DNA of 64,000 nucleotides from Liolophura sinensis (Eukaryota > Mollusca > Polyplacophora > Chitonida > Chitonidae), in contig NC_088305.1 in assembly GCF_032854445.1 (NCBI RefSeq), forward strand, positions 3,945,152 through 4,009,151, in the 5' to 3' direction. A model generated the notes under the pieces. The model was given only the letters and a program-made list of their open reading frames with translations. It made no database searches and was not told the DNA's origin. Shown here piece by piece: positions 1-12,700 of the stretch. Both the position numbers and the translations under genes were made by a program. The number at the start of each line of letters is the position of its first letter. Within the stretch, counting starts at the first letter, position 1.

Positions 1-1770
1 ACCAGCCCTATTGATCTATGTGAGCATCTGTTTTGGAGGGTGTGTGTAGGAGAATATTTTATGTAATTTATAAAATTTTCAGCACCAATGAAATATTTTA
101 TGACTTTTATATGCCTCTAAATGTAATTATTTCAGGCAAAATTTTAGGTGATTTACCTGACCATGAACTGCCAAGGTTATATGTGAGAGAAAGCTGAGGC
201 ATACCTCACCATACAAATCTGCAAGCAAATGAGCTTTAGTGCTCAATAACAAATATCACATGCCATGATTGACTTAACTGCATATGCACCATTTAGGTAA
301 TGTTCACAACAATGAAGAAAGCCAGAAACTAGGCTAACACCATGATGTACAAGCCCAAAAGCATGATATCCACCACACGAAACTGTCTTTTTGTCCAAAA
401 CATAACAGAAATGAAAATCTTGTGAAAAAAAGGCGCGTGAGTGTCTGATGTAATTTATGTTTATATGTAATGTTATGGCACAAGTCTTCTGCCAATCAAA
501 TTTCTGGCTGTGACACTTTGAAATAACAGCAAAACCAGGTGGCAATACATATTTATTTGATAAAAACATTAACATCAAGGAAACAAGGGTTTATACACGG
601 CTTGGACTTTGGCAGTTTCTTCCAATGGCTGAACAAATTTATGTCAAAACTAACATCAGAGCAACCTAAAGACTAGATAGGAGTGCCAGCTCACTGACTG
701 TGGTGAGGAAAATGCTTTTAGCTGACTAAGCATTTCTTATCTTCTTACATGTATATATAGCTCTCCAGCTAAACCTACATCGGATTTTATCTCCTCAGGA
801 TTTAAAGTCACTTTTCAAATTAATTTTGGTTATGCCACCTTGATGCATTATTATAGTAGGATGGTTGCCAGTTTGAGTTAATGAAGATATGCGGAAAGTG
901 TGAATTTGTACATTTGAAAGCAATCTGCTTGTAACAACCCACAAAACTGGATATGCGAAACAGTTCAGATGTGTCACTCTATCACTGAGACATTAATGGT
1001 TCCACTGATCTATTTGTCACAAGAGGTTTCTGTGCAAGGTGGTCAATGCGAAAGAATTATCCAGAAGATCAGAACTGAAAATGACCCAGCTATAAATGTA
1101 CAATAAATGTACATGGTACACCATGACAGTGAGTGATATGAGAGTGATGGGAGAGTGAAATTCTGATTCAGTGCTTGATCTGCTAATGAATGTTTTCTCT
1201 TGTCTCTTATCTTCTGTTGTCTGGGATGAGAAGATATCTTACATTTCTAATTAACAACATGCCCACAAGGCACAAACGAGCCCACTTTACCATTTGATCA
1301 AAACTTATAAAAGATAACAAACTACATGAATTACAAATCATGAGTGTGTATTTTGTACTGTAGGCCTATATTTTATTTGTGGTGCAGAGGATATTTGTGT
1401 CATTAACATCTTGTCATCGGGGAAAAGGTACTGTGTAAGTGTGCACATCAAATTGTTAGAAATGCACATGTAGGTCTACGCTAGTTTTCTGAAGTCTTGT
1501 CTTCATTGGTCCAATGGCTACACCAGATAAGTGTTAGTGACAACTATTTCTTTTGATTGTCTTAGCCAACTGTCATCTCCACAGTTAACAAATCGTATCC
1601 AACAACAACACTAACATATAGAGAAATTACAAAAGCTTTGGAGGACTTGACATATATCCGTTTTCAGAACATGTAGTGATATGAAATGTACGAAGGTGTG
1701 AGGCCTGCACCAACAAGTACACGTGTTCTAAAACTAGCAACAAAACAACTGCCTCCACTTAATCTGGTCT
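1..1770. other. Intergenic, no gene recognised
   Basis: AT-rich DNA with only short, unconvincing ORFs on both strands. I see no recognisable domain. If the candidate first exon at 1774-1824 is real, this stretch would be intron of a minus-strand gene running out of the window. I could not find a convincing downstream exon in it: a possible 14-bp microexon at about 209-222 is too short to support. Confidence 0.4.
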
Positions 1771-1773
1771 TAC

Positions 1774-1824
1774 CTCGTCAGCAAGCTGTTGGCAAACCAT
1801 GGCAAGTTTCATCCGCGCCACCAT
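1774..1824 (-). CDS. Possible first coding exon of a divergent gene
   Basis: On the minus strand an ATG at 1824 opens 17 codons (MVARMKLAMVCQQLADE) that end exactly at GAG followed by a consensus 5' splice site GTAAGA (1773-1768). An in-frame TGA lies eight codons upstream of the ATG, so it would be a true N-terminus. The exon sits at the edge of the CpG-richer stretch upstream of COASY, which would fit a divergent promoter. I do not recognise the protein and found no second exon in the window. The initiation context (T at -3) is poor. It may be chance. Confidence 0.25.
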
Positions 1825-2400
1825 CAACTTGATTTTATCTTTACGTCACGGTTTTTACATGGAGTAAACTTTTTCCTAGACAGGAAGGTTTTCTCTAGTT
1901 ACCGCCATGACAGTGTTCACTTGAGCCTTGATTGGCCCGGGATTGTCACGTGACGTATTTCGACTTCCTGTTTAACCATACTCCCCGCTCAGCTGTGCTT
2001 GCTGCTCTCCCTATAACCTCGTCCTACACAACTGGACAGAAATCATGAACGTCGATAAAACTCAAGAGAGCGCCTAACCTGACCAAGAAATGTACTTGTT
2101 TACCTCTCCTACTTCAACAATCAGGCTATAAATGACGTCGAGGTCAACCTCTGGTCTCAGCCATGCAAAACGAGCGCAGAGGGAATGGAGTATCCGCTGT
2201 CGGGAGTATGCTTCTCTTTGACCTCGGCGACCTTTGATCGGATTATCTCGGGTCACGTTTCGCTTCGCTAGATGCGACGACCGTGCATCCGTCCAGCACC
2301 GGAGCAAAGGATAATTTTCGTCACATGTAATTGTGTCATTTACTATTACTTCTCCCCAGAATGACATGCATCCTGTCTGAAAAAGAGTGGTTCGTGTCGC
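1825..2400. promoter_or_regulatory. CpG-richer promoter-like region upstream of COASY
   Basis: Compared with the AT-rich flanks this stretch is visibly richer in CG dinucleotides (for example 1925-2000 and 2190-2300) and has no convincing ORF. COASY's first coding exon is preceded by a good acceptor (CCATCCAG at about 3719), which suggests a non-coding first exon further upstream. This region is the best local candidate for that exon and its promoter, possibly shared with a divergent minus-strand transcript. The assignment is inferred from composition and position only; no TATA box or initiator is claimed. Confidence 0.3.
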
Positions 2401-3070
2401 TCTGATTTGCTCAGATCCACATGTGTATAGGCAATATGAGAATCAAGATCTAATATTACAGAAGTGGAACATGCAGGGGTCTACTACTTGTAGGCTGTAC
2501 TAGGCCTAGACCGTCAGGTTTTTAGACATTTCATGGCCTTTGTTAACATGTGCCTGTAAGTGCTAGTTACCCAAGCTAAATGTATTTAGTGCAGACCTTT
2601 CCTAATCTCTGCAAGGCCGTCTGCGTTTTTGTTGTGTCATTATGATATTGCAGCTGCATTCGAAAGGCCAGTGACACGTTATGCCTCGTTTCCAAGGCAC
2701 AGAATTTAGCAAAATTGGGGAAACAAGTCAGTCCTATAATTTCTGGCTCAGAAATGAAATATTGGATTCCGATACTTGGGTTAAAATATGGAACAGGTCA
2801 TGAATTGGGTGACCGTGTGAATTGTCTTCGAATACATACACGGTAGCCATCTTTGCTTTGGCAGTTTGTCAAGCTTGTTCCCCCATGGTTAAATTTACGC
2901 AAGTCTTTGGTGTAAAAAAGTTTTGGTCTTAGAGTGAGAACTGCATGTACATTGGCTACATCTACATTCATGATAATACACACTTAACTTATGCAATTAA
3001 ATTAATTTATTGTGTAAGAGAGACACACAAGACAGTTTCATTCTTCAATCAACGCTCTTATGTATGCGAT
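2401..3070. other. Intergenic or leader intron, nothing recognised
   Basis: AT-rich sequence without a recognisable coding exon, repeat or RNA gene. It probably lies in the 5' leader intron of COASY if transcription starts in the CpG-richer region to the left. Confidence 0.3.
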
Positions 3071-3073
3071 CAC

Positions 3074-3465
3074 AAGAATGCTAGTGGTGAACTAGGGGAA
3101 TGCCAGAAGCCTGCCACAAGTGTGCTAGTAGTGAACTGGTTGAATACCAGAAGCCTACCACAAGTGTGCTAGTGGTGAATGAGTGGAATGCCAGAAGTCA
3201 GCCACAAGTGTACTAGTGGTGAACTAGTGGAATGCCAGAAGCCTGTCACAAGTGTGCTAGTGGTGAACTAGGGGAATGCCAGAAGCCTGTCACAAGTATG
3301 CTAGTGGTGAACTGGTGGAATGCCAGAAGCCTACTAGTGAAACGCTAGAAGTGTGCTAGTGGTGAATTGGTGAAATTCTAGAAGCCTGCCAGATGTGCAC
3401 TAGAGGTTTAATTGAGTGGAATGCTAGAAGCATGCTACAAGTACACTAGCTAGTGGTGCAGTAAT
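3074..3465. repeat. Minisatellite, about 44-bp unit
   Basis: About eight diverged tandem copies of a unit containing CTAGTGGTGAACTAGTGGAA and TGCCAGAAGCCTGCCACAAG. Copies are most regular between 3074 and 3330 and decay to the right. The array lies about 260 bp upstream of the COASY start codon, probably inside a leader intron. Confidence 0.8.
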
Positions 3466-3727
3466 GGCTAACCACAGGGAATGTTAAACCAGGATTTCTA
3501 CTGTACATGTATGTTATAGCACAATGTTGATTTCCTGTCGTTTGCTTCAGAATACCTGGGAGTTCTTTAGACGCCTCGAGTGGGACAAGGCCTTGGTACA
3601 GCTGAAATCCGCAGAGCCAAAATGACAGAATCACCAAGGAAAGCAATAGCTATAATACTAATTTGTAACATGAACTATTAATTGTTTAGGTCACACCTGG
3701 TGCTCATAATCCATCCAGGGGTAAGAA

Positions 3728-6700
3728 ATGGCAAAGGAAACTAGGATGTTTCGAACAGGCCTTTTGGTTCTTACTAAACCTCTTGCCGTGATTCAGAATG
3801 GAATCCCATCAGTTCTGGAAAAGGCATCAGAGCGAGTGCAGAACACATTGTACATACACCTTGTTCCCAGGGACCCCAAGAAGCTACCTAACTTACAGAC
3901 ATCTTTGTTAGTCAACCCTTTCATAACAGTGCCCGCAAATCCCTCCATTAGGAACGTGATCATTGAACTGTATCGTACGAGCGCAAGGGTCTGCCGTCAT
4001 CTGGATGTTCGTGTGTTGTTGTCGCACATGACTGGTTCTTATCGCAGGAATTCGGACCAGCTCAGCAGGCAGCGTTATTCCTTCAGGAGTAAATTTGAGG
4101 TGGTTTTAATTGATGAATGTTGTGACAACGAATCTGTGATATTGCAGGAATTGTCAAAGACATTTACTTTTGATAATGGTGCTGGCATTTTAACAATACA
4201 TTCAGACTCAAAACATGAAAGTGAAACTAAAAGTGATTCTGAAAGTGAAACATTGACTTCTGAGCAGTCGATGATGGTTAATGGAGCAGACACCTGCCTG
4301 GAGGCTTACCAGCATGGTGTCATGGGCGGTACCTTTGACAGACTCCATGTGGGACACAAGATACTGCTGAGTGATGCCTGTCTGAGGTGCAGCGAGAGTG
4401 TCACTGTTGGTGTGACGGATGGACAGATGAACAAGAGTAGGTTACAGTGGTTTACAATGCTTTTTTACCTTGGTATCCCACCTTATGTTACCATCACATA
4501 ACCCATTTTAATGGCATTGCCATCATTTTCATCGACCCAACATGCATTCACGACCCAGTTTCTCCATCGAGAAAACCAACCACTACACACTGTGTATAGT
4601 TTGTGTGGCCATATCATTTGTGTGGCTTGGGTGTCGTGTTTGGTGTCTTCAGCCTAGTGTTCCTCTGAGGCAGCACTGGAAACTTTGGCATGGGATCCGG
4701 TTTGTCCTGATATTGCCATGACATGCATGAAATAATATTGAAAGCTCGGTTACACATGTACACAGTAGCTCTACATTGCTCTATTGCTTTGTTAACACTA
4801 TAGTAGAGCGATACAAGGTTCTGCCGCCTCACACAAATATGTGCGCTACAATAACCCTGGCCTCGCCTTCATTCCTTAGGAGATTGTCGACCTCAAAAAG
4901 GTCGCCGAAATTGTAGCGCGCATATCTGTGCACGCTGTTCTTTCCCAGGAGACACAAGATAAGTGCCTAAGGTGCGAGGCGGCAGAACTCAGGCACTGTC
5001 TCAAGAGAATCAAGAAGCTTGTTCATTTATATAGCTCTACCACACTGTAGAGATAGGTTACACCTCTATCAAACACACAAGCAATAGTCTTGCTGAAGAT
5101 GGACTTGTTTTCACATTTATGCAACATTGTCAAAAATGTTAGGCAACTTTCCTTGACAATAATTTACTGAATACCTGTCTCGCTGTGTTTTGTAGCCACA
5201 AATATAAACAACCTTTTCCCTTTGGGAACTACTGAAGTTTACAAATGTTCAGCTCCTTGGCTTTCTCAGTCATTTGTGTATTCTAAGTAACCTTTGTGAT
5301 TTGGAATACATGAAATGAGGGAAGAACTGAATTTAACCTGATTTCGCTGCAAATTTGATCCATTTTGCTATTAACATTTAATGGAGTCTACCCTGTAACA
5401 AGGCCTGTATTCAATCCCAGACTTAAACAGGGAATAATGTGAGACTGCCTGTTTGAAATCATGTTTAAATTTGTGTACTTTCAGAAAAAACTTTATGCGA
5501 GCTTATCCTTCCGATTGAGACAAGAATTAACGATGTGAAGACTTTCATGCAGGAAGTGAAACCCCGGCTGAGGTATACGGTGGTTCCCATCAATGACCCG
5601 TTTGGACCCTCCACTCAGGACCCTCAGCTACAGTGCATTGTGGTGAGCCAAGAAACCCTCCGCGGCGGACATAAGGTCAATGAGGAGAGGGCTAAGAAGG
5701 TAGGAACCAAGATTTACATGGGAGCGTTGGTATTCTTTACTGCTTACTGTATTTCAACTAAAGTTTGGCATGAAAATGCAGTTCCAAAGGCACATAAATG
5801 CCTTAAAAGGATATTTTTTATGTTAACAATTAGGGTTTTCTGATGAAAAATCATTCAGACTCAATAGAAAAGTTTTAAGAGGCCCTATTAGAAGGATGAA
5901 TTATTCAGTTTCTGTCACTTGTCACACCTGCCATACCATACCACCCCGTACAGTGTAATACAGCGCAGAAGGCTGATGTATGCATGGATCGCTTCAGTGT
6001 CATTGTTTCCACATCCAAGCGAAGGGAGATAACCTAATCAACGGATGCATATGGTACTGGCTGCAGGATGCGGGAATATACATGTCACCATGTGACTGTT
6101 GCTGTCTGATAAAAAGCGAAGTATTTTGTCAGATGCAGGATAAATGAACATTCCAGCCCATATCAAAAATAGACTGATTTGCCCCATCTAGCCCTATAGC
6201 GACAATGTCACAGAAGCATCACCTTACTTTCTGCTGAACAAACTCTCATTCACACGTGTGAAAACTTGATTTATCTCATCAGGGACTAAACCATCTGGAC
6301 ATCCATGTCATTGACCTGATAGAAGACTTGCACCACTCTCCTGAAGAGGAGGTCAAAATCAGCAGCTCATCTGCCAGAAAGAGGCTCCTAGGAACTCTCA
6401 TTAAAGATCCAGAGGTAAACATTCAAACCGATATGTGAAACTACAACACCTCTTTGTAAGTTACAATCTTAAAAGGGCAGTAAGTTTTAGGGGGCTTTTA
6501 TCAGCTAGTTTACCTGTTCAGACTAAATTTTTGTTTTGCAGTACAAGTCATTTAAAAGTAGAATTACTCCAAAGTGACACAGCGAATTTGCATGCTATTG
6601 CCATGTTAATTACCTGTACAAAACTTCGCCCTGCCTTTGGGCTCTCAGTTGAGGAGACTCAAAGTACAGATACGTTTGTACAGTACATGTAATAATGATT

Positions 6701-9700
6701 ATTTTGTGATTTTGACTGAAATTTAGAAATACTTGTACCCAAGGTGACAGTTTAACCCTACACAGCTATGGCGGCAGGCCATTCTTGTAAATTCCTGACA
6801 AAAACGTGGTGTGCCGAAAGATTGTTGCAATATAAATGTATGGATGCATGGATGCTATAGCAGTTTTTGTTGAAATTTGTTATTCTTTAATTTTTCTGTT
6901 ATTATACATTCCTCAATTCATTCACAGTCGCAATGAAATAACTCAATAAATATTGCAGTTTGTTCATATTTATTCTGTCCTAGATAATATGCTGTCATCT
7001 GGAAGTAATATCTGTGTTATGATAGTTTCAGTCCAAACCCGGGATTTGCCTCAAACCTTACAGGATTGGATTGACAGGAGGGATTGCCAGTGGGAAGTCT
7101 TCAGTGTGTAAGAGGCTGCAGAAGCTTGGGGCCGCCATCATTGATTGTGATAAATTGGGTATGTGGACGACCAAATTTATCAGCTTGTAACAATTACAAG
7201 CTGAAATAACAATTTGGTTGAAATAATGATTTAAATAATTGAAATACCTGTTATCTTGATAATTTTTGATTGATATTTGATTCAATTTTATTTGATTGAT
7301 ATGATAATTTAATATTATTAAAAATTTTTGACATACTGTGACTTTATTTTTGTGTGGAGCTAATTTTTCTCTGTGAAAAATATCCAATATTGAGCCATAT
7401 GCTACAGGTAGTGTTAAAAATGAAGTTAAATTTTTGCCAGGCTGACGGGAGTTGTGCTGAGAAAGCCCAACGCGCCAGCTTAGTTTTTTAACAGCAGGGA
7501 AGGAAAATTATTGTTTAAATTTTGGCAAACTCTGGTGCTAAGGCTTGGTGGGCATAAAACAAAGTGGGAGTTAATTCGTCTTTATTTTGATTAGTCTTCA
7601 CTATGTGGGTAAAGTGAAAGAAAAGTACATACCAGCACGTCCTGGTTTCTAATGAACGTTTGTCTGATACGCGCTATTTCATTGGCTGTTTCTCTCCTGT
7701 GGTTTAATGAGCGAGCTTCTAACAAACTATGATGTGTGTACAACAACACAATGGCCGTTTGACAGCTACGGCAATGCAGTTTCTGACCGGATACAGAAGA
7801 CGATTAAAACCGGATACAGTTCAAAACTTACATGTTGCTTAATAAAGAATGAGTGACTGGTGCCGATAATGGTGAATTCATGCATTTTGTGTTGAATTGC
7901 TCAAAAGGTGACAGGTCACTTTGCAAGGTGTTTAAAAGTACTTATCAATGGTTCGAGAAGAAGTGACACCTCTTTAAGTACTGCTCACGGTAGGTGCGAA
8001 GGTAATCTTCTTACGTAGTGCTAATCCATCCCCGATTGTTTTAATCTCTGATCAGTATCACAAGGATTAGCTATGTGACAGTGCTGATGCACCCATGATG
8101 ATACCTGTTTGACGTGCTTGAATGATTTTGGCCATATCATATCTTGGAAAATTTTAAGATTTTTTCCCGCGAACATAGTTTTCTAATAGTAAGCCCAATT
8201 GATCAGCTGTCACATAAATGAAAGTAGCCATTATACAGCATAAAACATTGTTTAAATACACAAATACGCAAATACACTACGCAGTTGGTGTCCTGGAGAG
8301 TTGGTGGCAGTCATTGGTTGACAACCCTCATGTGGCCGCTTGCACTCTTCTAAGGTTCATGGAAGACCACTTGTCTTACACCAGTATGCTGTGCAGATCT
8401 GTATGTGGCATGTGGGAAAGTTTGTCGGTGGTGTTTTACTCACGGCACTTTTGTTTCCTCCAGACAGAATGCTGACCGCCGTCAGATAAATAAAAAATTC
8501 TTGAGTATGACGTTTCGTTTAACACACATACAAACAAATAAATAAATGAATTTCACACCATTTTTAGATATGATCAAATCAGAATCAAATATGTAAATAA
8601 ACATTGATTCGAGTCTCCATGTTATGAAGGTCATCAGGTGTACAGGAAAGGCACAGAGTGTTTCCAGCGACTGGTCTCAGAGTTTGGGACGGAGATTGTC
8701 GGAGAGGATGGGGAAGTCCATCGACGAGCTCTGGGAGCCATTGTTTTTTCTGATAAGGTGAGTAAATGTGTAACACTAATTTTGTGACTAATATGGACGT
8801 ATGTATGCTTGAATTTTACATCAGAACCATTCTTAGCTCGCCTGTGTAAAGGTGTAGCTTATGTCTTGCCCTGAGCGTCAGCATCCAATAATAGAGTAAG
8901 CAGTGTTAAACAAAATGTTAGGGGTGATGTCTGAAAAAGTACTGCAGGTATTGAGCTCAAGGTTTGCACACATGTAGAGTACAAAAGCATGAGAGGGATA
9001 TATCATTGTGTATTGGATGTGTGTATATTAAGTACCGTAAATTACGGAATTCCTGACTAAGTTTATTGTGGACAGGGTTGGAAATTACCATTAACTTATC
9101 CAACATGTCCATCCAAAAAATAGTCCGTCAAAATTTATGTGCAGCATGTGCGATTGAGTATTTGGCGTTGAAAATTTGCACATACTTGAAATTTTTCTGC
9201 ATCGATCAGTTTCCCAAACTGGCGTTCGAGCGGATTCATAGCGGCGCATTTTATTCGTAAGACAACGTCAAATTACTTCAAAACATCGCTTTGTGTGAAA
9301 GACGCGTTTCCATAAAATGAACCAGACTTCCTGTCTGACAGTTTCTTTGCTATGAAAATAGATTGCCCTGTTACCATGGCTTTTCATTGAGCAAAGAGAT
9401 GCATGGCGCATATTGCAACTGGAAGGTCACAGGAACAGGAGTACAACTCTAGGAATATGGTAGTCGTTGGTATAAGACAATATGTCATGGAAGATGTATT
9501 GCTGCACGTGTGAAAATTACGGTGACCACAAATAACCCCCCCCTGGTCAGTTGTTAAAACAGATACATGTCAAAACTAAGTACACAGTGCATTTAATCAT
9601 ACATCTGCCAACAGGTCAGTGCGGAGAAATATTGTCTTGTAAGTTACAAAAATGTCTTATAACTTTTAGGGATCCGTCCAGCAACAAGGAGGCACATTAC

Positions 9701-12700
9701 ATGCAATCTAAGGGTTCCTTCGTTGTCATGACTGAAAAATTGTTAAGTACGACGTCAAACCCCAAGCACTCACTCGCTCAAAAAATAGAGCTGAATAGCA
9801 CAGGGGGTTATTTCATCGTTGATTCGGTGTGTACATATTAGGCGCCGTAAATTCCTGACTAAGTGTATTGTCTATAAGAATCATTGTTGAACAGAATATT
9901 AGAGTTTGTATCTTAAAAAATATTGTATGTATTGACCTGAAGTTTTGCGTGCATATAAAGCACAATGGTGTAAGAGGGATGTTCCATCGCCGATGCTCTG
10001 TGAGCATATTAATTACTGCAAATTACCAAATTCACAATTTCAGTTTTTTATGCATTGAGCTGAAGTTTTGCATTTATGTCTCATACAGGCAAGCTCTTTG
10101 GTAGCCATGCTACCAATTCTATGTTCAGTCATATGATGACATGGATTCATTTGGTGTATGTATACATACTGAAGTATCAGGCCGAGGACACCAGACATGA
10201 CACCCAACCCAGTCATATTATACTGACACGGGTTCAACCAGTCCTGTTTCCTTGCTCTAACCTCAGACTGCTGAGCCCGAAGCATGGCGACATCAAGTAC
10301 CATTTTTAAAGTCTTTGGTATGGCTTGACCTGGGTTTGATCCCAGGTCTCCCAACATCAAAGTGGATGCTCTAAACATTAGGCCACCAGAGCAGTCTTCT
10401 GTTAATAAGATCCAACGGGAAGTCATGACTGTGTCGTACAGCTTATCCATTGGTCTCACTACAGCTGATCAGACAGTGCCTAATGAGGTTCCAGACAGGG
10501 AGCCAACTTTACTTGGGTAAACTGCGACTTTAAACCGGGATGTTCATCAGGACACTGCATAGTAAGAAAGGTTTAACTCCACTACACACTCCAGTTTCCT
10601 CCACCCATTAACCCGTATGACAGTCGGTTTGAGAGGAAAAGTTCTCCCAGTGCATCGTTAGACACCAATCAAACAAATACATTTAGGTCAAGAAGAAATG
10701 TAAAAAGTGATAAATGTTGTATAATAATGTTGGAGATATAGGAGAACTTGGCAATCTAGGACATGACTCATTATTAATTGACCCTGTGTTCTTGAAATAT
10801 TCGACTACGAACTGAAAAGACACAGAGAAAAGATTTATTACATAATTTTTTACTTTTATTTTTTTTTTGCACATTTTTACACATGGAACATTTGAATCAC
10901 CAGGTATTATGTTGTTGGTTTTTCAATTATTTTTTTTTTGTTTTATATTTTTGATTACATTTTCATTATATTGTTGTAATGTTAGCCAAAAAATGGTGAA
11001 CATTTTCACCAGCATTTAACTTTGACAATTTGTACACAAGAAAGGTGAAGAATCCTGGAAATTCACCACACATTAAGCTTTTATTGTTTCATTTATTGTG
11101 TTCTAATTTTATTATCACATTTTCATTATATTTCCATCCTAGGTCAGATCAGGTAATATTAACTTCAGTAACTTAATTTTTGTCATGGGTTGTTGTTGGA
11201 TTTTTTCCTTTCAGAATAAATTATCAAAACTGAACGAGATTGTCTGGCCGGAAATTGCTAATCTGGCTGAGGGTGAAATACGGGACTATGCTTCAGGTAA
11301 GTAATGGTAAGTAATAGTATATATGCAGGTTCTATATGACATCTCCCTCATTGTAGCCTGTGGCTCAACACAGTTTGGTCACAAATGCTTTTTCCAAGAT
11401 ACAAACACAAATTTGATTTTTTGACCTTTTTGCACATAGTATCAAATGGTTTGACAAAGAAAATCTTTAGGTTTTGTGCCTTGTTTTGTGGTAGATTGGT
11501 GCACAGTTAACAACTTCCTTGGAATTAGAACAGGGCTTGGAAAAGCCTGGAATTTAAAAGTAACTTTTCCAGGCCTTGAAAAAATCTGGAATTTTTTTGT
11601 AGTTGGGCCGGAAAAGTTTTGATATTCAGTTCACAGATCCAGTAGGGGCCTGGAAAAGCCTTGACATTAACGTCTATGTAGTCACTCTGGACCTGGAAAA
11701 GCCTTGGCATTAACATCTATGGAGCCAGTCTGGGCCTGGAAAAGCCTTGGCATTAACGTCTATGGAGCCAGTCTGGGCCTGGAAAAGCCTTGACATAAAG
11801 TCTATGGAGCCAGTCTGGGCCTGGAAAAGCCTTGACATTAACGTCTATGTAGTCACTCTGGGCCTGGAAAAGCCTTGGCATTAACATCTATGGAGCCAGT
11901 CTGGGCCTGGAAAAGCCTTGGCATTAACGTCTATGGAGCCAGTCTGGGCCTGGAAAAGCCTTGACATAAAGTCTATGGAGTCAGTCTGGGCCTGGAAAAG
12001 CCTTGGCATTAACGTCTATGGAGCCAGTCTGGGCCTGGAAAAGCCTTGGCATTAAAATCTGCAGACCCAGTCTGGGCCTGGAAAAGCCTTGGCATTAAAA
12101 TCTGCAGACCCAGTCTGGGCCTGGAAAAGCCTTGGCATTAAAATCTGCAGACCCAGTCTGGGCCTGGAAAAGTCTTGACATGAAAGTTTGGAGACGCAGT
12201 CTGGGCCCGGAAAAGTCTTGGCATTAACGTCTATGGAGCCAGTCTGGGCCTGGAAAAGCCTTGGCATTAACATCTATGGAGCCAGTCTGGGCCTGGAAAA
12301 GCCTTGGTATTAACATCTATGGAGCCAGTCTGGGCCTGGAAAAGCCTTGGTATTAACATCTATGGAGCCAGTCTGGGCCTGGAAAAGTCTTGGCATTAAC
12401 GTCTATGGAGCCAGTCTGGGCCTGGAAAAGCCTTGGCATTAACATCTATGGAGCCAGTCTGGGCCTGGAAAAGCCTTGGCATTAACATCTATGGAGCCAG
12501 TCTGGGCCTGGAAAAGCCTTGGTATTAACATCTATGGAGCCAGTCTGGGCCTGGAAAAGTCTTGACATGAAAGTTTGGAGACGCAGTCTGGGCCCGGAAA
12601 AGTCTTGACATTAACTTCTATGGAGCCAGTCTGGGCCTGGAAAAGCCTTGACATTAACGTCTATGGAGCCAGTCTGGGCCTGGAAAAGCCTTGGCATTAA

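Noticed and set aside
1000-1080. Second exon of the divergent gene candidate (acceptor TCATTTTCAG on the minus strand)
   Set aside because: With the phase left by the 1774-1824 exon, the frame meets a stop at the second codon.
12052-12273. Small ORFs in the 43-bp satellite
   Set aside because: They are by-products of the minisatellite in a COASY intron; the coding frame of the gene skips this region.
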